A stretch of DNA of 64,000 bases, taken from the NCBI GenBank assembly GCA_024708885.1, contig JANJXT010000026.1, positions 36,011 through 100,010 of the forward strand, written 5' to 3'. The DNA comes from Thiobacillus sp. (GTDB lineage Bacteria > Pseudomonadota > Gammaproteobacteria > Burkholderiales > Thiobacillaceae). Made by a program: the position numbers and the translations under genes. This document shows, one piece after another, positions 28,340-38,036 of this stretch. Every line of letters begins with the position of its first letter. Positions within the stretch are counted from its first letter, which is position 1. The notes beneath the pieces are model-generated. The model did not search any database. It was not told where the DNA came from and saw only the letters and a list, made by a program, of their open reading frames with translations.

Positions 28340-29386
28340 GTGCTTACCCGACTGGCGGGCTTGTCACCGGCCTATTTCGGCATGGTCATGGCGACGGGCA
28401 TCGTCTCGCTCGCGGCACACCTGCTGGGGATGCCATTCGTGTCACGAGCATTGTTCTTGCTCAATTGCGTCGTCTACGTCGTGCTTTGGGTCCTCGCCAT
28501 CGTGCGCCTCGTGCGCTACCCGCGCCGCTGCTTCGAGGATCTGATCGATCACCTGCGCGGCCCTGGCTTCTTCACGTCCGTGGCGGGCACGTGCATTCTC
28601 GGCAGCCAGTTCGTGCTGCTCGCTGGGGAATACCGCGTCGCCATGGCGCTCTGGGGATTGGCGGCCGTGCTGTGGGTCGGACTCACCTACGCCATCTTCG
28701 CCGGTTTTACGGTCAAGGAGCACAAGCCTCCCCTGCAGCAGGGAATCAGCGGCGCCTGGCTGCTCGCCGTCGTGGCGACGCAATCGATCGCGGTACTCAG
28801 CGCATTGCTTGCGGTTCATGCCGAACAGCCGTACCGGATCGAGATGAATTTCCTCGCGCTTTCCATGTGGCTATGGGGCGGCATGCTCTACATCTGGATG
28901 ATGTCGCTGATCTTCTACCGTTACACGTTCTTTTCGTTCTCTCCCGGTGACCTGTCGCCGCCCTACTGGATCAACATGGGCGCCATGGCGATATCGACCC
29001 TGGCCGGATCGCTGCTCATCCTCAACTCGCGCGACGCCCCTTTCCTGCTCTCGCAGCTGCCGTTCATCAAGGGGTTTACGGTCTTCTACTGGGCGACCGG
29101 CACATGGTGGATACCCATGCTGCTGATCCTGGGCATATGGCGCCATGCCTATCGGCGTTTCCCGCTCAAGTACGATCCGCTCTACTGGGGCGCGGTCTTT
29201 CCTCTGGGCATGTATGCAACCAGCACGCATCAGATGATTCAGGCGATGGGGCTCGAATTCCTTCGCTTCCTGCCGGAGGTTTTCACATACGTCGCACTTG
29301 CTGCCTGGGCAATGGTATTTGCCGGTTTTGTTCGCAGTCTTCTGCGGCACGTCGATGCGTTGCGTGTCTCGGGAAGTGCTGAATGA
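28340..29386 (+). CDS. TDT-family (TehA/SLAC1-like) membrane transporter
   Basis: A 348-residue protein with about ten membrane helices. The start MLTRLAGLSPAYFGMVMATGIVSLA is characteristic of the tellurite-resistance/dicarboxylate transporter (TDT) group, which also includes sulfite exporters and anion channels. GTG 28340 is chosen because GGGAGG stands five bases before it; an upstream TTG at 28298 has no ribosome site. A TATGAT -10-like hexamer lies at 28280. The substrate cannot be read from the sequence. Confidence 0.88.
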   Translation: MLTRLAGLSPAYFGMVMATGIVSLAAHLLGMPFVSRALFLLNCVVYVVLWVLAIVRLVRYPRRCFEDLIDHLRGPGFFTSVAGTCILGSQFVLLAGEYRVAMALWGLAAVLWVGLTYAIFAGFTVKEHKPPLQQGISGAWLLAVVATQSIAVLSALLAVHAEQPYRIEMNFLALSMWLWGGMLYIWMMSLIFYRYTFFSFSPGDLSPPYWINMGAMAISTLAGSLLILNSRDAPFLLSQLPFIKGFTVFYWATGTWWIPMLLILGIWRHAYRRFPLKYDPLYWGAVFPLGMYATSTHQMIQAMGLEFLRFLPEVFTYVALAAWAMVFAGFVRSLLRHVDALRVSGSAE

Positions 29387-29425
29387 TCCGATGGACGGGC
29401 GTGTGTGCACGGCGTTGCACCGGGC

Positions 29426-30124
29426 TCAGCGCTTTTCTCCCGGCGGCAGTGTGCGCGCCGCCACCCAGCAGCTGACTTCGCGTGCGCCGGCGCGCTTGAA
29501 GGTGGCGGCGAGCTCGTCGAGGCTGGTGCCGGTGGTCATGACGTCGTCGACCAGGGCGAGATGCAGGCCGGCGACGTCGCTGCTGCAGGCGAACGCGCCC
29601 CGCACATTGCGGCGGCGCGCGTCGTATTTCAGCGCGACCTGCGGCGGGGTGTCGCGCACGCGACGGCAGCAGTCGGCATCCAGCGGCAGGCCGAGTTGTT
29701 CCGCGACGATGCGTGCGAGTTCGGCGGCGGGATTGAAGCCGCGCTGACGCAGTCGCGCAGGGTGCAGCGGCATGGCGACGACGCGGTCGGGACGGGGCGC
29801 GTCGGCGGCGGTTTCGGCGAGACAGGTGCCGAGCACGGGTGCGGCGGCGAGCTGGCCGCCGTATTTCAGGCGCGGCACCAGGCGGTCGGCGGGGAAGGCG
29901 TAGGCCAGTGCCGCGACGGTACGATCGAACGCGGGGGGGCGCTTGAGGCAGGCACCACACACGCTGCCGTCGGGCGTGGGGCTGGCGCAGCGCGGGCAGC
30001 GCGGCTGAACGTGCCAGGGCAGGTCGTCGAAGCAGGCGGCGCACAGCGGACGCGGTCCGGTATCGGCGCCGCACAGCAGGCAGGCCGGCGGAACGATGTG
30101 CCTGAATAGTGAGCGAATGTTCAA
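29426..30124 (-). CDS. comF: ComF-family phosphoribosyltransferase-like protein
   Basis: A protein of about 232 residues. A zinc-finger-like N-terminus (CLLCGAD, CAACFDD, CPRCASP, CGACLK) is followed by a type I PRTase domain with the PRPP loop LALVDDVMTTGTSLDELAATF. ComF/GntX proteins act in DNA uptake or gluconate use; the exact reaction is unknown. The start is uncertain; TTG 30124 is the most upstream plausible codon before an in-frame run without known homology. It diverges from the next gene. Confidence 0.87.
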   Translation of the reverse strand: MNIRSLFRHIVPPACLLCGADTGPRPLCAACFDDLPWHVQPRCPRCASPTPDGSVCGACLKRPPAFDRTVAALAYAFPADRLVPRLKYGGQLAAAPVLGTCLAETAADAPRPDRVVAMPLHPARLRQRGFNPAAELARIVAEQLGLPLDADCCRRVRDTPPQVALKYDARRRNVRGAFACSSDVAGLHLALVDDVMTTGTSLDELAATFKRAGAREVSCWVAARTLPPGEKR

Positions 30125-30169
30125 TTCTTGTCCGGCCTGTGTTTGACAGCCGCCGCGCCACCCCCGAAA

Positions 30170-30631
30170 ATGCGCGCCATGACCGCGCACCGCCTCATCT
30201 CCGCATCCTCCTGCCGCCGCGCGGCGCAACTGTTCAATATTCTCACGGTGGCAGCGCTGCTGCTCTCCCTGACCGCCCTGCTGGTCGGCAAGCTGCTGGC
30301 CGACCAGCGGGTCACGTTTCTTCCGCTGGTGATGTCGCTGCCGCCGCTGATGATCTGGCTTGGCGCGTCGATCTTCGTCTACGCCGGCATCGCCCACCAT
30401 CCGAATGCGCGCGCCGTGCATTACAACAAGTGGGCAGGCTACCGTTTTTATGGCGTGATGGGGAGTCTGATGGTGTTCGGGCCGGCAATCTACGGCCTGC
30501 TCGACGGCTGGAAGGGACTGGTTCTGGTGCAGGGGCTGGCGGTGGCGATCATCGTGCCCTGGGCGATTTACGACATTTTTCGCGCCGCGCGTGAGCCGTG
30601 GCAGGACATGGACATCGAGGTCGAGGAATGA
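30170..30631 (+). CDS. unknown four-helix membrane protein
   Basis: A 153-residue protein with four predicted membrane helices (near residues 17-40, 47-72, 87-108 and 112-132) and an acidic C-terminus DMDIEVEE. No family was recognised. Start may be ATG 30170 or 30179. The stop overlaps the bioB ATG, so it is the first gene of the bio operon. Confidence 0.75.
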   Translation: MRAMTAHRLISASSCRRAAQLFNILTVAALLLSLTALLVGKLLADQRVTFLPLVMSLPPLMIWLGASIFVYAGIAHHPNARAVHYNKWAGYRFYGVMGSLMVFGPAIYGLLDGWKGLVLVQGLAVAIIVPWAIYDIFRAAREPWQDMDIEVEE

Positions 30632-31614
30632 ATGACATGACGACGCCGGACATCGGCGCTGCTTCCGTTTCCACCGCGGAGACGCCGCCGCGCAGCCTTG
30701 ACGCCATCCAGGCGCTGTTCGAACTGCCGTTTGCCGATCTGATGTTCCGCGCGCAGACCGTGCATCGCGCGCATTTCGATGCCAACCGCATCCAGCGTTC
30801 CACCCTGGTGTCGATCAAGACCGGCGGCTGCCCGGAGGATTGCAGCTATTGCCCGCAGTCGGCACGCCACGACAGCGGGGTCGAGAAGCAGGCCATGCTC
30901 GCGCTCGGCACCGTGCTGGACGCCGCGCGCGCCGCGCGCGACGCCGGCGCCACCCGCTTCTGCATGGGCGCCGCCTGGCGCGGCCCGAAGCCGAACGATC
31001 TCGGCTCGGTGGTGGAGATGGTGCGCGGGGTGAAGGCTCTGGGACTGGAAACCTGCGCCACCCTCGGCCTGCTGAAGGAAGGCCAGGCGGAGCAACTGAA
31101 GGCTGCCGGCCTCGACTATTACAACCACAACCTCGACACCGCGCCCGAGTTCTACGGCGAGATCATTTCCACGCGCGAATACCAGGACCGTCTCGACACC
31201 CTGGCGCGCGTGCGCAAGGCGGGGCTGAGCGTATGCTGCGGCGGCATCGTCGGCATGGGCGAGTCGCGCGTGCAGCGCGCCGGGCTCATCGCGCAGCTCG
31301 CCGCGCTCGACCCGCAGCCCGAGTCGGTGCCGATCAACATGCTGGTGCGCGTCGAAGGCACGCCGCTGGCCGACGCGCCGGCGCTCGATCCGCTCGAGTT
31401 CGTGCGCACCGTGGCGGTGGCGCGCATCGCGCTGCCGCGAAGCCTGGTGCGCCTGTCCGCCGGCCGACAGCAGATGAGCGACACGACGCAGGCGCTGTGC
31501 TTTCTCGCCGGCGCCAATTCCATCTTCTACGGCGACAAGCTGCTGACCACCGGCAACCCCGAGTGGGAACGCGACCAGCGGCTGTTCGACACGCTGGGGC
31601 TGACGCCGCTGTGA
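30628..31614 (+). CDS. bioB: biotin synthase
   Basis: A 328-residue radical SAM enzyme inserting sulfur into dethiobiotin. The SAM cluster motif CPEDCSYC is at about residues 70-77, and the [2Fe-2S] ligands lie in [20 protein letters not shown] and the NLDT region. Length is standard. It starts 4 bp before the upstream stop and ends overlapping the bioF GTG. Confidence 0.97.
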   Translation: MNDMTTPDIGAASVSTAETPPRSLDAIQALFELPFADLMFRAQTVHRAHFDANRIQRSTLVSIKTGGCPEDCSYCPQSARHDSGVEKQAMLALGTVLDAARAARDAGATRFCMGAAWRGPKPNDLGSVVEMVRGVKALGLETCATLGLLKEGQAEQLKAAGLDYYNHNLDTAPEFYGEIISTREYQDRLDTLARVRKAGLSVCCGGIVGMGESRVQRAGLIAQLAALDPQPESVPINMLVRVEGTPLADAPALDPLEFVRTVAVARIALPRSLVRLSAGRQQMSDTTQALCFLAGANSIFYGDKLLTTGNPEWERDQRLFDTLGLTPL

Positions 31615-32771
31615 GCCATCCGGCGCTGGCCCGCCTGCAGCAGGGGCTGGCGGCGGCACGGGCCGAACACCTGGAGCGTCACCGCCCGCTGCGCGACGGC
31701 ATGCAGGGTGCCGCGCTCGAAGTCGACGGCGAGACGCTGCTCGCCTTCTGCAGCAACGATTATCTGGGCCTCGCCGCCGATCCGGCGCTGATCGCAGCCG
31801 CCCACGCCGCGCTCGATGGTTGCGGCGTCGGTGCCGGTGCCGCGCATCTCGTCAGCGGCCAGCACCGCTATCATCACGACTTCGAAACCGCATTCGCGCG
31901 CCTCGTCGGCAAGCCCGCCGCACTGCTGTTCTCCTCAGGCTACCAGGCCAATCTTGGCGTCATCACCGCGCTCGCCGGCCGCCGCAGCGAAGTGTTCGCC
32001 GACCGCCTCAACCACGCCTCGCTCATCGATGGCGCGCAGCTTTCGGGCGCCGCGTTCACCCGCTATCGCCACCTCGATCTGGCGCAGCTCGAAGGCCAGC
32101 TCGCCGCGAGCAAGGCGGCGGACAAGCTCATCGTGTCCGACCTGGTGTTCAGCATGGACGGCGACATCGCGCCGGTCGACGCGCTGCTCGATCTTGCCGA
32201 GCGTCACGACGCCTGGCTCTACCTCGACGACGCGCACGGCTTCGGCGTGCTTGGCGATGGCCGGGGCGGACTCACCGAGCGTGCCCGCGCCAGCGGCCGC
32301 GTGGTCTATCTCGCCACCCTCGGCAAGGCGGCCGGCGTCGCCGGTGCGGCGGTCGCGGGGCACGCCGATCTCATCGCCTGGCTGGTGCAGACGGCACGGC
32401 CCTATGTCTATACCACCGCATCGCCGCCGCTGCTTGCCGCCTGCCTCATTGAGAGCCTGCGTCAGATCGAGGCGGGCGATGCGCGCCGCGCGCGCCTCCA
32501 CGCGCGCATCGCATTGTTGCGCGCCGGGCTCGCCACCCTGCCGCGCGGCGCGCTCATGAATTCGGCGACGGCGATCCAACCGCTGGTCATCGGCGCCAAT
32601 GCCGAGGCGCTGCGCGTGGCGCAGGCGCTGCGCGCGCGCGGCCTGTGGGTGCCGGCGATCCGCCCGCCCACCGTGCCGGCCGGCACCGCGCGCCTGCGCA
32701 TCACACTGTCGGCCGCGCACAGCGAGGCCGACGTCGTCCGCCTGGTGGACGCGCTGCATGCCGTCGTTTAA
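31611..32771 (+). CDS. bioF: 8-amino-7-oxononanoate synthase
   Basis: A 386-residue PLP enzyme condensing pimeloyl-ACP with alanine. [29 protein letters not shown] and the PLP lysine in [12 protein letters not shown] are present. GTG 31611 overlaps the bioB stop. It lies 14 bp before bioH. Confidence 0.96.
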   Translation: MSHPALARLQQGLAAARAEHLERHRPLRDGMQGAALEVDGETLLAFCSNDYLGLAADPALIAAAHAALDGCGVGAGAAHLVSGQHRYHHDFETAFARLVGKPAALLFSSGYQANLGVITALAGRRSEVFADRLNHASLIDGAQLSGAAFTRYRHLDLAQLEGQLAASKAADKLIVSDLVFSMDGDIAPVDALLDLAERHDAWLYLDDAHGFGVLGDGRGGLTERARASGRVVYLATLGKAAGVAGAAVAGHADLIAWLVQTARPYVYTTASPPLLAACLIESLRQIEAGDARRARLHARIALLRAGLATLPRGALMNSATAIQPLVIGANAEALRVAQALRARGLWVPAIRPPTVPAGTARLRITLSAAHSEADVVRLVDALHAVV

Positions 32772-32785
32772 CGCGAAATATCGCC

Positions 32786-33532
32786 ATGAACGCTAGGCCG
32801 GTTCTCGCCCTGGTTCACGGCTGGGGCATGAACGCCCGCGTGTTCGACGCGCTCGCCGAGCGCCTCGCCGCCGACTTCGACGTGCGGGCGTTCGATCTGC
32901 CGGGTCACGGCGGCCGTGCGCCGCTTGCGACGAACACGCTCGCGGCCTGGGCCGACGATCTCGCACACGCCTTGCCCGACGGCGCGACGCTCGTCGGCTG
33001 GTCGCTCGGCGGACAGGTTGCGCTGCGCGCCGCGCTCGATCATCCGCAGCGCGTCGCACGCCTGGTGCTGCTGGCGACGACGCCGCGCTTCGTCGCAGGC
33101 GACGGCTGGGCGGCCGGCATCGCGGCCGCCGATCTCGACGCCTTCGGCGCCGCCCTGCTCGCCGATCCCGAGGCCACCCTGGTGCGCTTTCTTGGTCTGC
33201 AAACGCGTGGCATGGCGGGGCAGCGCGCGCTGCTGCAGCAGCTGCGGCAAGCGCTGTTCGCGGCGTCCCCGGCCGATTCCACCGCACTTGCCGCCGGGCT
33301 CGGCATCCTGCGCGACACCGACCTGCGCGCCGAACTGCCGTGCGTCACGCAACCGGCGCTGGTCGTGCACGGCACGCTCGACACCCTCACCCCGCCCGGC
33401 GCGGGTGTGTGGCTGACTGGCGCGCTGCCGCACGCGCAGCATGTACCCATCGCACGCGCCGCGCACGCGCCGCACCTGTCGCATCCCGACGCGGTGGCGG
33501 CGGCGCTTGGAGGATTCCTGCATGGAGACTGA
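32786..33532 (+). CDS. bioH: pimeloyl-ACP methyl ester carboxylesterase
   Basis: A 248-residue alpha/beta hydrolase that ends pimelate synthesis by cleaving pimeloyl-ACP methyl ester. The nucleophile elbow is GWSLGG; Asp in VHGTLDTLTP and His in AAHAPHLSHP complete the triad, and HGWGMNARVF forms the oxyanion loop. It overlaps bioC by 11 bp. Confidence 0.94.
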   Translation: MNARPVLALVHGWGMNARVFDALAERLAADFDVRAFDLPGHGGRAPLATNTLAAWADDLAHALPDGATLVGWSLGGQVALRAALDHPQRVARLVLLATTPRFVAGDGWAAGIAAADLDAFGAALLADPEATLVRFLGLQTRGMAGQRALLQQLRQALFAASPADSTALAAGLGILRDTDLRAELPCVTQPALVVHGTLDTLTPPGAGVWLTGALPHAQHVPIARAAHAPHLSHPDAVAAALGGFLHGD

Positions 33533-34508
33533 GCGGGATCGGCCCGGGCGCCTCGACCCGCGGCTGAGCACGGACGAGGGCGCACGCGTCGCGCCGCAAC
33601 CGAGCGACGCACTCGACTTCGCCGAGGTGCGCCGTGCGTTCGACCGCGCCGCGCCTGGCTACGACGCCCATGCCGTGCTGCAGCGCGAAGTGTGCGACCG
33701 CCTGCTGGCGCGGCTCGATTACATGAGCGCGCAGCCGCGCCGCGTGCTCGATGCGGGATGTGGCACGGGTTACGGCCTCGCGCATCTGCGCGCACGCTAT
33801 CCCGACGCCGAGCTCTGCGGTCTCGACATCGCGCCGGGCATGCTCGCCGCGGCACGTGCGCGTGTGCCGCAGCCGGGCTGGGCACAGCGGACGCTGCAAC
33901 GTTTCACGTCGCAGGGCGCGCGCCCCGCGCATCTGCTGTGTGCCGATCTCGGCCGCCTGCCGCTGGCCGCGGACAGCGTTCAACTCGCCTGGTCGAGCCT
34001 CGCGCTGCAATGGGCGCACGACCTCGAAGCCGCACTCAAGGGCTTTCATCGCGTGCTGGCGCCGGGTGGTCTGCTGATGTTCGCCACCTTCGGCCCCGAC
34101 ACGCTGAAGGAATTGCGCGCCGCCTTCGGTGCGATCGACGACGCGCCGCACGTCAACCGCTTCATCGACCTGCACGATGTCGGCGACATGCTGGTGCACG
34201 CCGGCTTCGCGCATCCGGTGATGGAAATGGAAATGCTCACCCTCACCTATGCGGACCTCGCCGCGCTGATGCGCGACCTCAAGGGCCTCGGCGCGCACAA
34301 CGCGGCCGCCGCGCGCCAGCGCGGCCTGTTCGGCAAGGCGGCGTGGGCGCGGCTGCAGATGGCCTACGAAGCGTACCGCACGGAGGGCCGCCTGCCCGCC
34401 ACCTTCGAGGTGATCTATGGCCACGCCTGGGCCGGCGACAAGACGCGCCGCGAGGACGGCCGCCAGGTGATCCAGATGAAAATCGCCCGCAAACGCGCCG
34501 CAGGCTGA
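33522..34508 (+). CDS. bioC: malonyl-ACP O-methyltransferase
   Basis: A 328-residue SAM-dependent methyltransferase that starts pimelate synthesis by masking malonyl-ACP. The SAM-binding motif VLDAGCGTGYGL, the post-motif WSSLALQWAHDLEAAL and FATFGPDTLKELR fit BioC. A longer than usual N-terminal extension of about 35 polar residues precedes the FDRAAPGYDAHA start. ATG 33522 lies within the end of bioH. Confidence 0.93.
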   Translation: METERDRPGRLDPRLSTDEGARVAPQPSDALDFAEVRRAFDRAAPGYDAHAVLQREVCDRLLARLDYMSAQPRRVLDAGCGTGYGLAHLRARYPDAELCGLDIAPGMLAAARARVPQPGWAQRTLQRFTSQGARPAHLLCADLGRLPLAADSVQLAWSSLALQWAHDLEAALKGFHRVLAPGGLLMFATFGPDTLKELRAAFGAIDDAPHVNRFIDLHDVGDMLVHAGFAHPVMEMEMLTLTYADLAALMRDLKGLGAHNAAAARQRGLFGKAAWARLQMAYEAYRTEGRLPATFEVIYGHAWAGDKTRREDGRQVIQMKIARKRAAG

Positions 34509-34510
34509 AC

Positions 34511-35173
34511 ATGGCCGTCACGCCTCACGGTTATTTCGTCAGCGGCACCGACACCGGGGTCGGCAAGACGCGCGTCGCGGTGGCGCTGGTGCATGCGTTG
34601 CGCGCGCAGGGCCTGCGTGTCGCGGTGATGAAGCCGGTGGCCGCAGGCTGTGCGCCGGGCGCGCCGAACGAGGATGTGAGGGCGCTGATGCAGGCGGCGA
34701 ATGTCGCGGCCGACGTCGACGACGTCAACCCCTACCGCTTCGAAGCGGCGATTGCCCCGCACATCGCCGCCGCGCAGGCGGGCGTGCGCATCGATCTGGG
34801 CCGTGTCGCCGATGCGTTCGCGCGTCTGGCGGCAGGCGCCGATACGATCGTGGTCGAAGGCGCCGGCGGCTGGCGCGTGCCGCTCAACGACCGCGAAGAC
34901 ATGGCCGACCTCGCCGCGCGCCTCGGCCTGCCGGTGCTGCTGGTCGTCGGCCTGCGCCTGGGCTGCCTCAACCATGCGCTGCTCACCGCGGACGCCGTCA
35001 TGCGGCGCGGCGTGCCCTGGGCGGGCTGGATCGGCAATGCCGTCGACCCCGCGATGGCGTGCCTGGAAGACAATCTCGCTGCGCTGCACCAACGCCTGCC
35101 CGGCCCATGTCTCGGCGTCGCGCCCTGCGAGCCCGGACGGGTGGCCGCGTCGCGATGGCGGCCTGATCTGTGA
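34511..35173 (+). CDS. bioD: dethiobiotin synthetase
   Basis: A 220-residue ATP-dependent enzyme closing the ureido ring. The P-loop GTDTGVGKTRVA lies at residues 12-23, and VMKPVAAGC and VVEGAGGWRVPL are conserved. It ends the bio operon, two bases after bioC. bioA, which makes its substrate, is not present in the window. A GGCCCA-N6-TGGGCC hairpin lies 13 bp past the stop. Confidence 0.96.
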   Translation: MAVTPHGYFVSGTDTGVGKTRVAVALVHALRAQGLRVAVMKPVAAGCAPGAPNEDVRALMQAANVAADVDDVNPYRFEAAIAPHIAAAQAGVRIDLGRVADAFARLAAGADTIVVEGAGGWRVPLNDREDMADLAARLGLPVLLVVGLRLGCLNHALLTADAVMRRGVPWAGWIGNAVDPAMACLEDNLAALHQRLPGPCLGVAPCEPGRVAASRWRPDL

Positions 35174-35366
35174 CCTGCTTACCCTGGCCCATGTACGTGG
35201 GCCGTGGTGCGCGGAAAACGGCTTTCGTCCTTGCGCTTTGCCCTGGAATGTCGATTGTCGGCCCCGACCGCGTTCAGCAGAATGCCCCCGTGTTCGGTGT
35301 GCCATTAACTGGATATTCGGACGGCATTGTTTTATATTGCCTCAAAGCCCGACCCAGAGTCTTGGA

Positions 35367-35831
35367 ATGATCCTTTCCCGAACCAGTCAGTATGCCGTGC
35401 AGGCGCTCATTTACATGGCGACGCAGCCCAACGCGACGCCCGCGTTGAACAAGGATATCGCCTCCAAGCTCGGCGTGCCGGCGCCTTATCTTGCCAAGAT
35501 CCTGCAGAATCTGGCCAAGGGCAATCTGTTGTTTTCCTTTCGCGGGCGCTTGGGCGGCTTCTGTCTGCGCGAGTCGGGTGCAGAAATCACCCTGATGCAG
35601 ATCCTGCTCCTGACCGAGGGGCCGGCGTTCACCCAGAGCTGTCTCCTGGGGCTGAAGAAGTGCAGCGACGAAACCGCCTGTCCGCTGCACTTTCGCTGGA
35701 AACCGGTGAAGGCGAAGATCATCGAACTGCTCGAGGAAACCACGCTGGAGAAGCTCGCCAAGGCGGTCGAATCGGGCAAGTACCGCCTGGCCGACATGCC
35801 CGGCCAGCTGTTCGAGCAGTTGAAGGCGTGA
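35367..35831 (+). CDS. Rrf2-family iron–sulfur transcriptional regulator
   Basis: A 154-residue DNA-binding protein with an N-terminal winged helix (SQYAVQALIYMA, VPAPYLAKILQNLAKGNLL) and three Cys (92, 99, 105; CX6CX5C) where IscR and NsrR hold an Fe-S cluster. It could sense redox state, iron or NO. NsrR itself is not a safe name: the Cys spacing is one residue longer in the first interval, and the protein lies before SCO1 and the cbb3 genes. GTG of SCO1 overlaps its stop. A TATATT -10-like hexamer lies at 35333. Confidence 0.88.
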   Translation: MILSRTSQYAVQALIYMATQPNATPALNKDIASKLGVPAPYLAKILQNLAKGNLLFSFRGRLGGFCLRESGAEITLMQILLLTEGPAFTQSCLLGLKKCSDETACPLHFRWKPVKAKIIELLEETTLEKLAKAVESGKYRLADMPGQLFEQLKA

Positions 35832-36430
35832 AGGCCCGCATCGCGCTCCTGGCGTGCGCGGCCTTGCTTGGACTCGCTGCGTGCCAGGGGGAAGCGCCTG
35901 CGCAACCGTTCCTCGCCACCGACATCTCCGGCAGCGCGCTCGGCGGCGATTTCACGCTCGTCGACCACACCGGCCGCACCATCACCCTGGCCGACTTCCG
36001 CGGCAAGGCCGTCGCGATGTTCTTCGGCTACACCCACTGTCCGGACGTCTGTCCGACCACGCTGTCCGACTTCGCCGAGGCCATGCGCCAACTGGGGCCG
36101 GACGCCGCGCGCGTGCAGGTGATCTTCGTCACCGTCGATCCCCAGCGCGACACCCCCGAGCTGCTGGCGCAGTACGTTCCGGCGTTCGATCCGGATTTTC
36201 TCGGCACCCATGCGCCCGGCGACGAGCTCGCGCGCCTGGCAAAATCCTTTCGCGTGGTCTATCAAAAAACAGCGGTGAAAGCGCCGGACGACTATCTGAT
36301 CGACCACAGCGCGGGCACCTACGTGTTCGATCCGCAAGGCCGCCTGCACCTGCTGATGCCTTACGGCAGCAGCCCGAGTGCCATCGTCCACGACTTGCGA
36401 ACCCTGCTGGGCGCGGCGGCCCCGCATTGA
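35828..36430 (+). CDS. SCO1/SenC copper chaperone
   Basis: A 200-residue lipoprotein (lipobox LAAC near residue 19) with the thioredoxin-like SCO fold. The Cu-binding CPDVCPTT motif is at about residues 75-82 and the distal His in YLIDHSAGTYVFD. SCO proteins deliver copper to terminal oxidases, here probably the cbb3 oxidase directly downstream. GTG 35828 overlaps the Rrf2 stop by 4 bp. Confidence 0.93.
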   Translation: MKARIALLACAALLGLAACQGEAPAQPFLATDISGSALGGDFTLVDHTGRTITLADFRGKAVAMFFGYTHCPDVCPTTLSDFAEAMRQLGPDAARVQVIFVTVDPQRDTPELLAQYVPAFDPDFLGTHAPGDELARLAKSFRVVYQKTAVKAPDDYLIDHSAGTYVFDPQGRLHLLMPYGSSPSAIVHDLRTLLGAAAPH

Positions 36431-36450
36431 TCGGATCGAGGTGGCGCCGC

Positions 36451-36479
36451 TTGCGGGCGGATGAGGGGTTCTCTATAAT
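36451..36479 (+). promoter_or_regulatory. sigma70-type promoter of ccoN
   Basis: TTGCGG (36451-36456) and TATAAT (36474-36479) are separated by 17 bp, about 85 bp upstream of the ccoN ATG. The -10 hexamer is a perfect consensus. Confidence 0.65.
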
Positions 36480-36496
36480 CCCGGGTCTTTAAGTTA

Positions 36497-36517
36497 TACC
36501 AAGAATAATCCTTGATA
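36497..36517 (+). promoter_or_regulatory. imperfect inverted repeat after the ccoN promoter
   Basis: TACCAAG-N7-CTTGATA matches 6 of 7 pairs and lies about 10 bp after the predicted start of transcription, where a repressor could bind. The regulator is unknown; the neighbouring Rrf2 protein is one candidate. Confidence 0.35.
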
Positions 36518-36563
36518 GTCTTTTAGGTGGTAAACCCGTTAACGGGCACAACAGGAGAGGTCC

Positions 36564-38018
36564 ATGGCGACTGACACACATTCCGGCGCTGAACCCGCAG
36601 AGCAATACAATTTCGATATCGTCAAGAAATTCGCCGTCATGTCCCTGGTGTGGGCGGTGGTCGGCATGTCGGTCGGCGTCTGGATCGCCTCCGAGCTTGC
36701 CTGGCCCTTCCTCAACTTCGACAGTCCGTATTTCTCCTTCGGCCGCTTCCGCCCGGTTCACACCAGCGCGGTGATCTTCGGCTTCGGCGGTTCGGCGCTG
36801 TTCGCCACGTCGTACTACGTCGTGCAGCGCACCTGCCAGGCGCGCCTGTTTCCCGATGGCCTGGCGAGCTTCACCTTCTGGGGCTGGCAGACGGTCATCG
36901 TGCTCGCCGCCGTCTCCTACGTGCTGGGCTACACGCAGGCCCGCGAATACGCCGAGATGGAATGGCCCATCGACATCCTCATCGAAGCCGTGTGGGTGAG
37001 CTACCTGATCGTGTTCGTCGGCACCATCATGCGCCGCAAGCAGCCGCACATCTACGTCGCCAACTGGTTCTACCTCGGCTTCATCCTCGCCACCGCGCTC
37101 CTGCACACCTTCAACAATCTGGCGATGCCGATCGACCTCTTCTCGATGAAGTCGTACAGCCTGTTTGCCGGCACCCAGGACGCGATGACGCAGTGGTGGT
37201 ACGGCCACAACGCGGTGGGCTTCTTCCTCACCGCCGCCTTCCTCGGCATGATGTACTACTTCGTGCCCAAGCACGCCGGCCGGCCGATCTATTCCTATCG
37301 CCTGTCGATCGTCCACTTCTGGGCCCTGTGCTTCATGTACATGTGGGTGGGTGGCCATCACCTGCACTGGACCGCGCTGCCCGACTGGACCTCCTCGCTC
37401 GCCGCCGCGTTCTCCATCCTGCTCCTGATGCCCTCCTGGGGCGGCATGATCAACGGCATCATGACGCTGTCCGGCGCGTGGGACAAGCTGCGCACCGATC
37501 CGATCATGCGCTTCATGATCGTCGCGCTGTCGTTCTACGGCATGTCGACCTTCGAAGGCCCGATGATGTCGCTGAAGGAAGTCAACGCGCTCTCCCACTA
37601 CACCGACTGGACCGTGGGCCACGTGCACTCCGGCGCGCTCGGCTGGGTGGCGATGATCTCCTTCGGCTCGCTCTATCACATGATGCCGCGTCTGTGGAAC
37701 ACGCGCATGTGGAGCCAGCGCCTGATCGAGTGGCACTTCTGGCTCGCCACCATCGGCATCGTGCTCTACATCGTCGCCATGTGGATTTCGGGCATCACCC
37801 AGGGCCTGATGTGGCGTTCCTTCGACGAGTTCGGCAACCTGCAGTACTCGTTCGCCGAGTCCGTGGCCAAGATGATGCCCTTCTACGCCATGCGCGCCAT
37901 CGGGGGCATGTTCTTCCTCACCGGCGCAGCGCTGATGGCCTGGAACATGTTCATGACCATCCGCCAGGGGCAGCGCGAAAACGCCGCCGCGGTGGCGGGC
38001 AAGCTGGCGCACGCGTGA
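36564..38018 (+). CDS. ccoN: cbb3-type cytochrome c oxidase subunit I
   Basis: A 484-residue catalytic subunit with twelve membrane helices. Heme- and Cu-binding His are visible in [38 protein letters not shown] and [11 protein letters not shown]. It reduces O2 with high affinity and pumps protons. Ribosome site GGAGAGG precedes ATG 36564. First gene of ccoNOQP. Confidence 0.97.
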   Translation: MATDTHSGAEPAEQYNFDIVKKFAVMSLVWAVVGMSVGVWIASELAWPFLNFDSPYFSFGRFRPVHTSAVIFGFGGSALFATSYYVVQRTCQARLFPDGLASFTFWGWQTVIVLAAVSYVLGYTQAREYAEMEWPIDILIEAVWVSYLIVFVGTIMRRKQPHIYVANWFYLGFILATALLHTFNNLAMPIDLFSMKSYSLFAGTQDAMTQWWYGHNAVGFFLTAAFLGMMYYFVPKHAGRPIYSYRLSIVHFWALCFMYMWVGGHHLHWTALPDWTSSLAAAFSILLLMPSWGGMINGIMTLSGAWDKLRTDPIMRFMIVALSFYGMSTFEGPMMSLKEVNALSHYTDWTVGHVHSGALGWVAMISFGSLYHMMPRLWNTRMWSQRLIEWHFWLATIGIVLYIVAMWISGITQGLMWRSFDEFGNLQYSFAESVAKMMPFYAMRAIGGMFFLTGAALMAWNMFMTIRQGQRENAAAVAGKLAHA

Positions 38019-38036
38019 CAGGACAGGGAACCGGAC

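Noticed and set aside
35367..35831. Naming the Rrf2 protein NsrR
   Set aside because: The Cys spacing is CX6CX5C rather than CX5CX5C and the gene lies far from the NsrR-type site. IscR-, RsrR- or other Rrf2-like roles are equally possible.
36512..36525. TTGAT half-site before ccoN considered as an FNR box
   Set aside because: The second half reads TTTTA instead of ATCAA, so only one arm is present.
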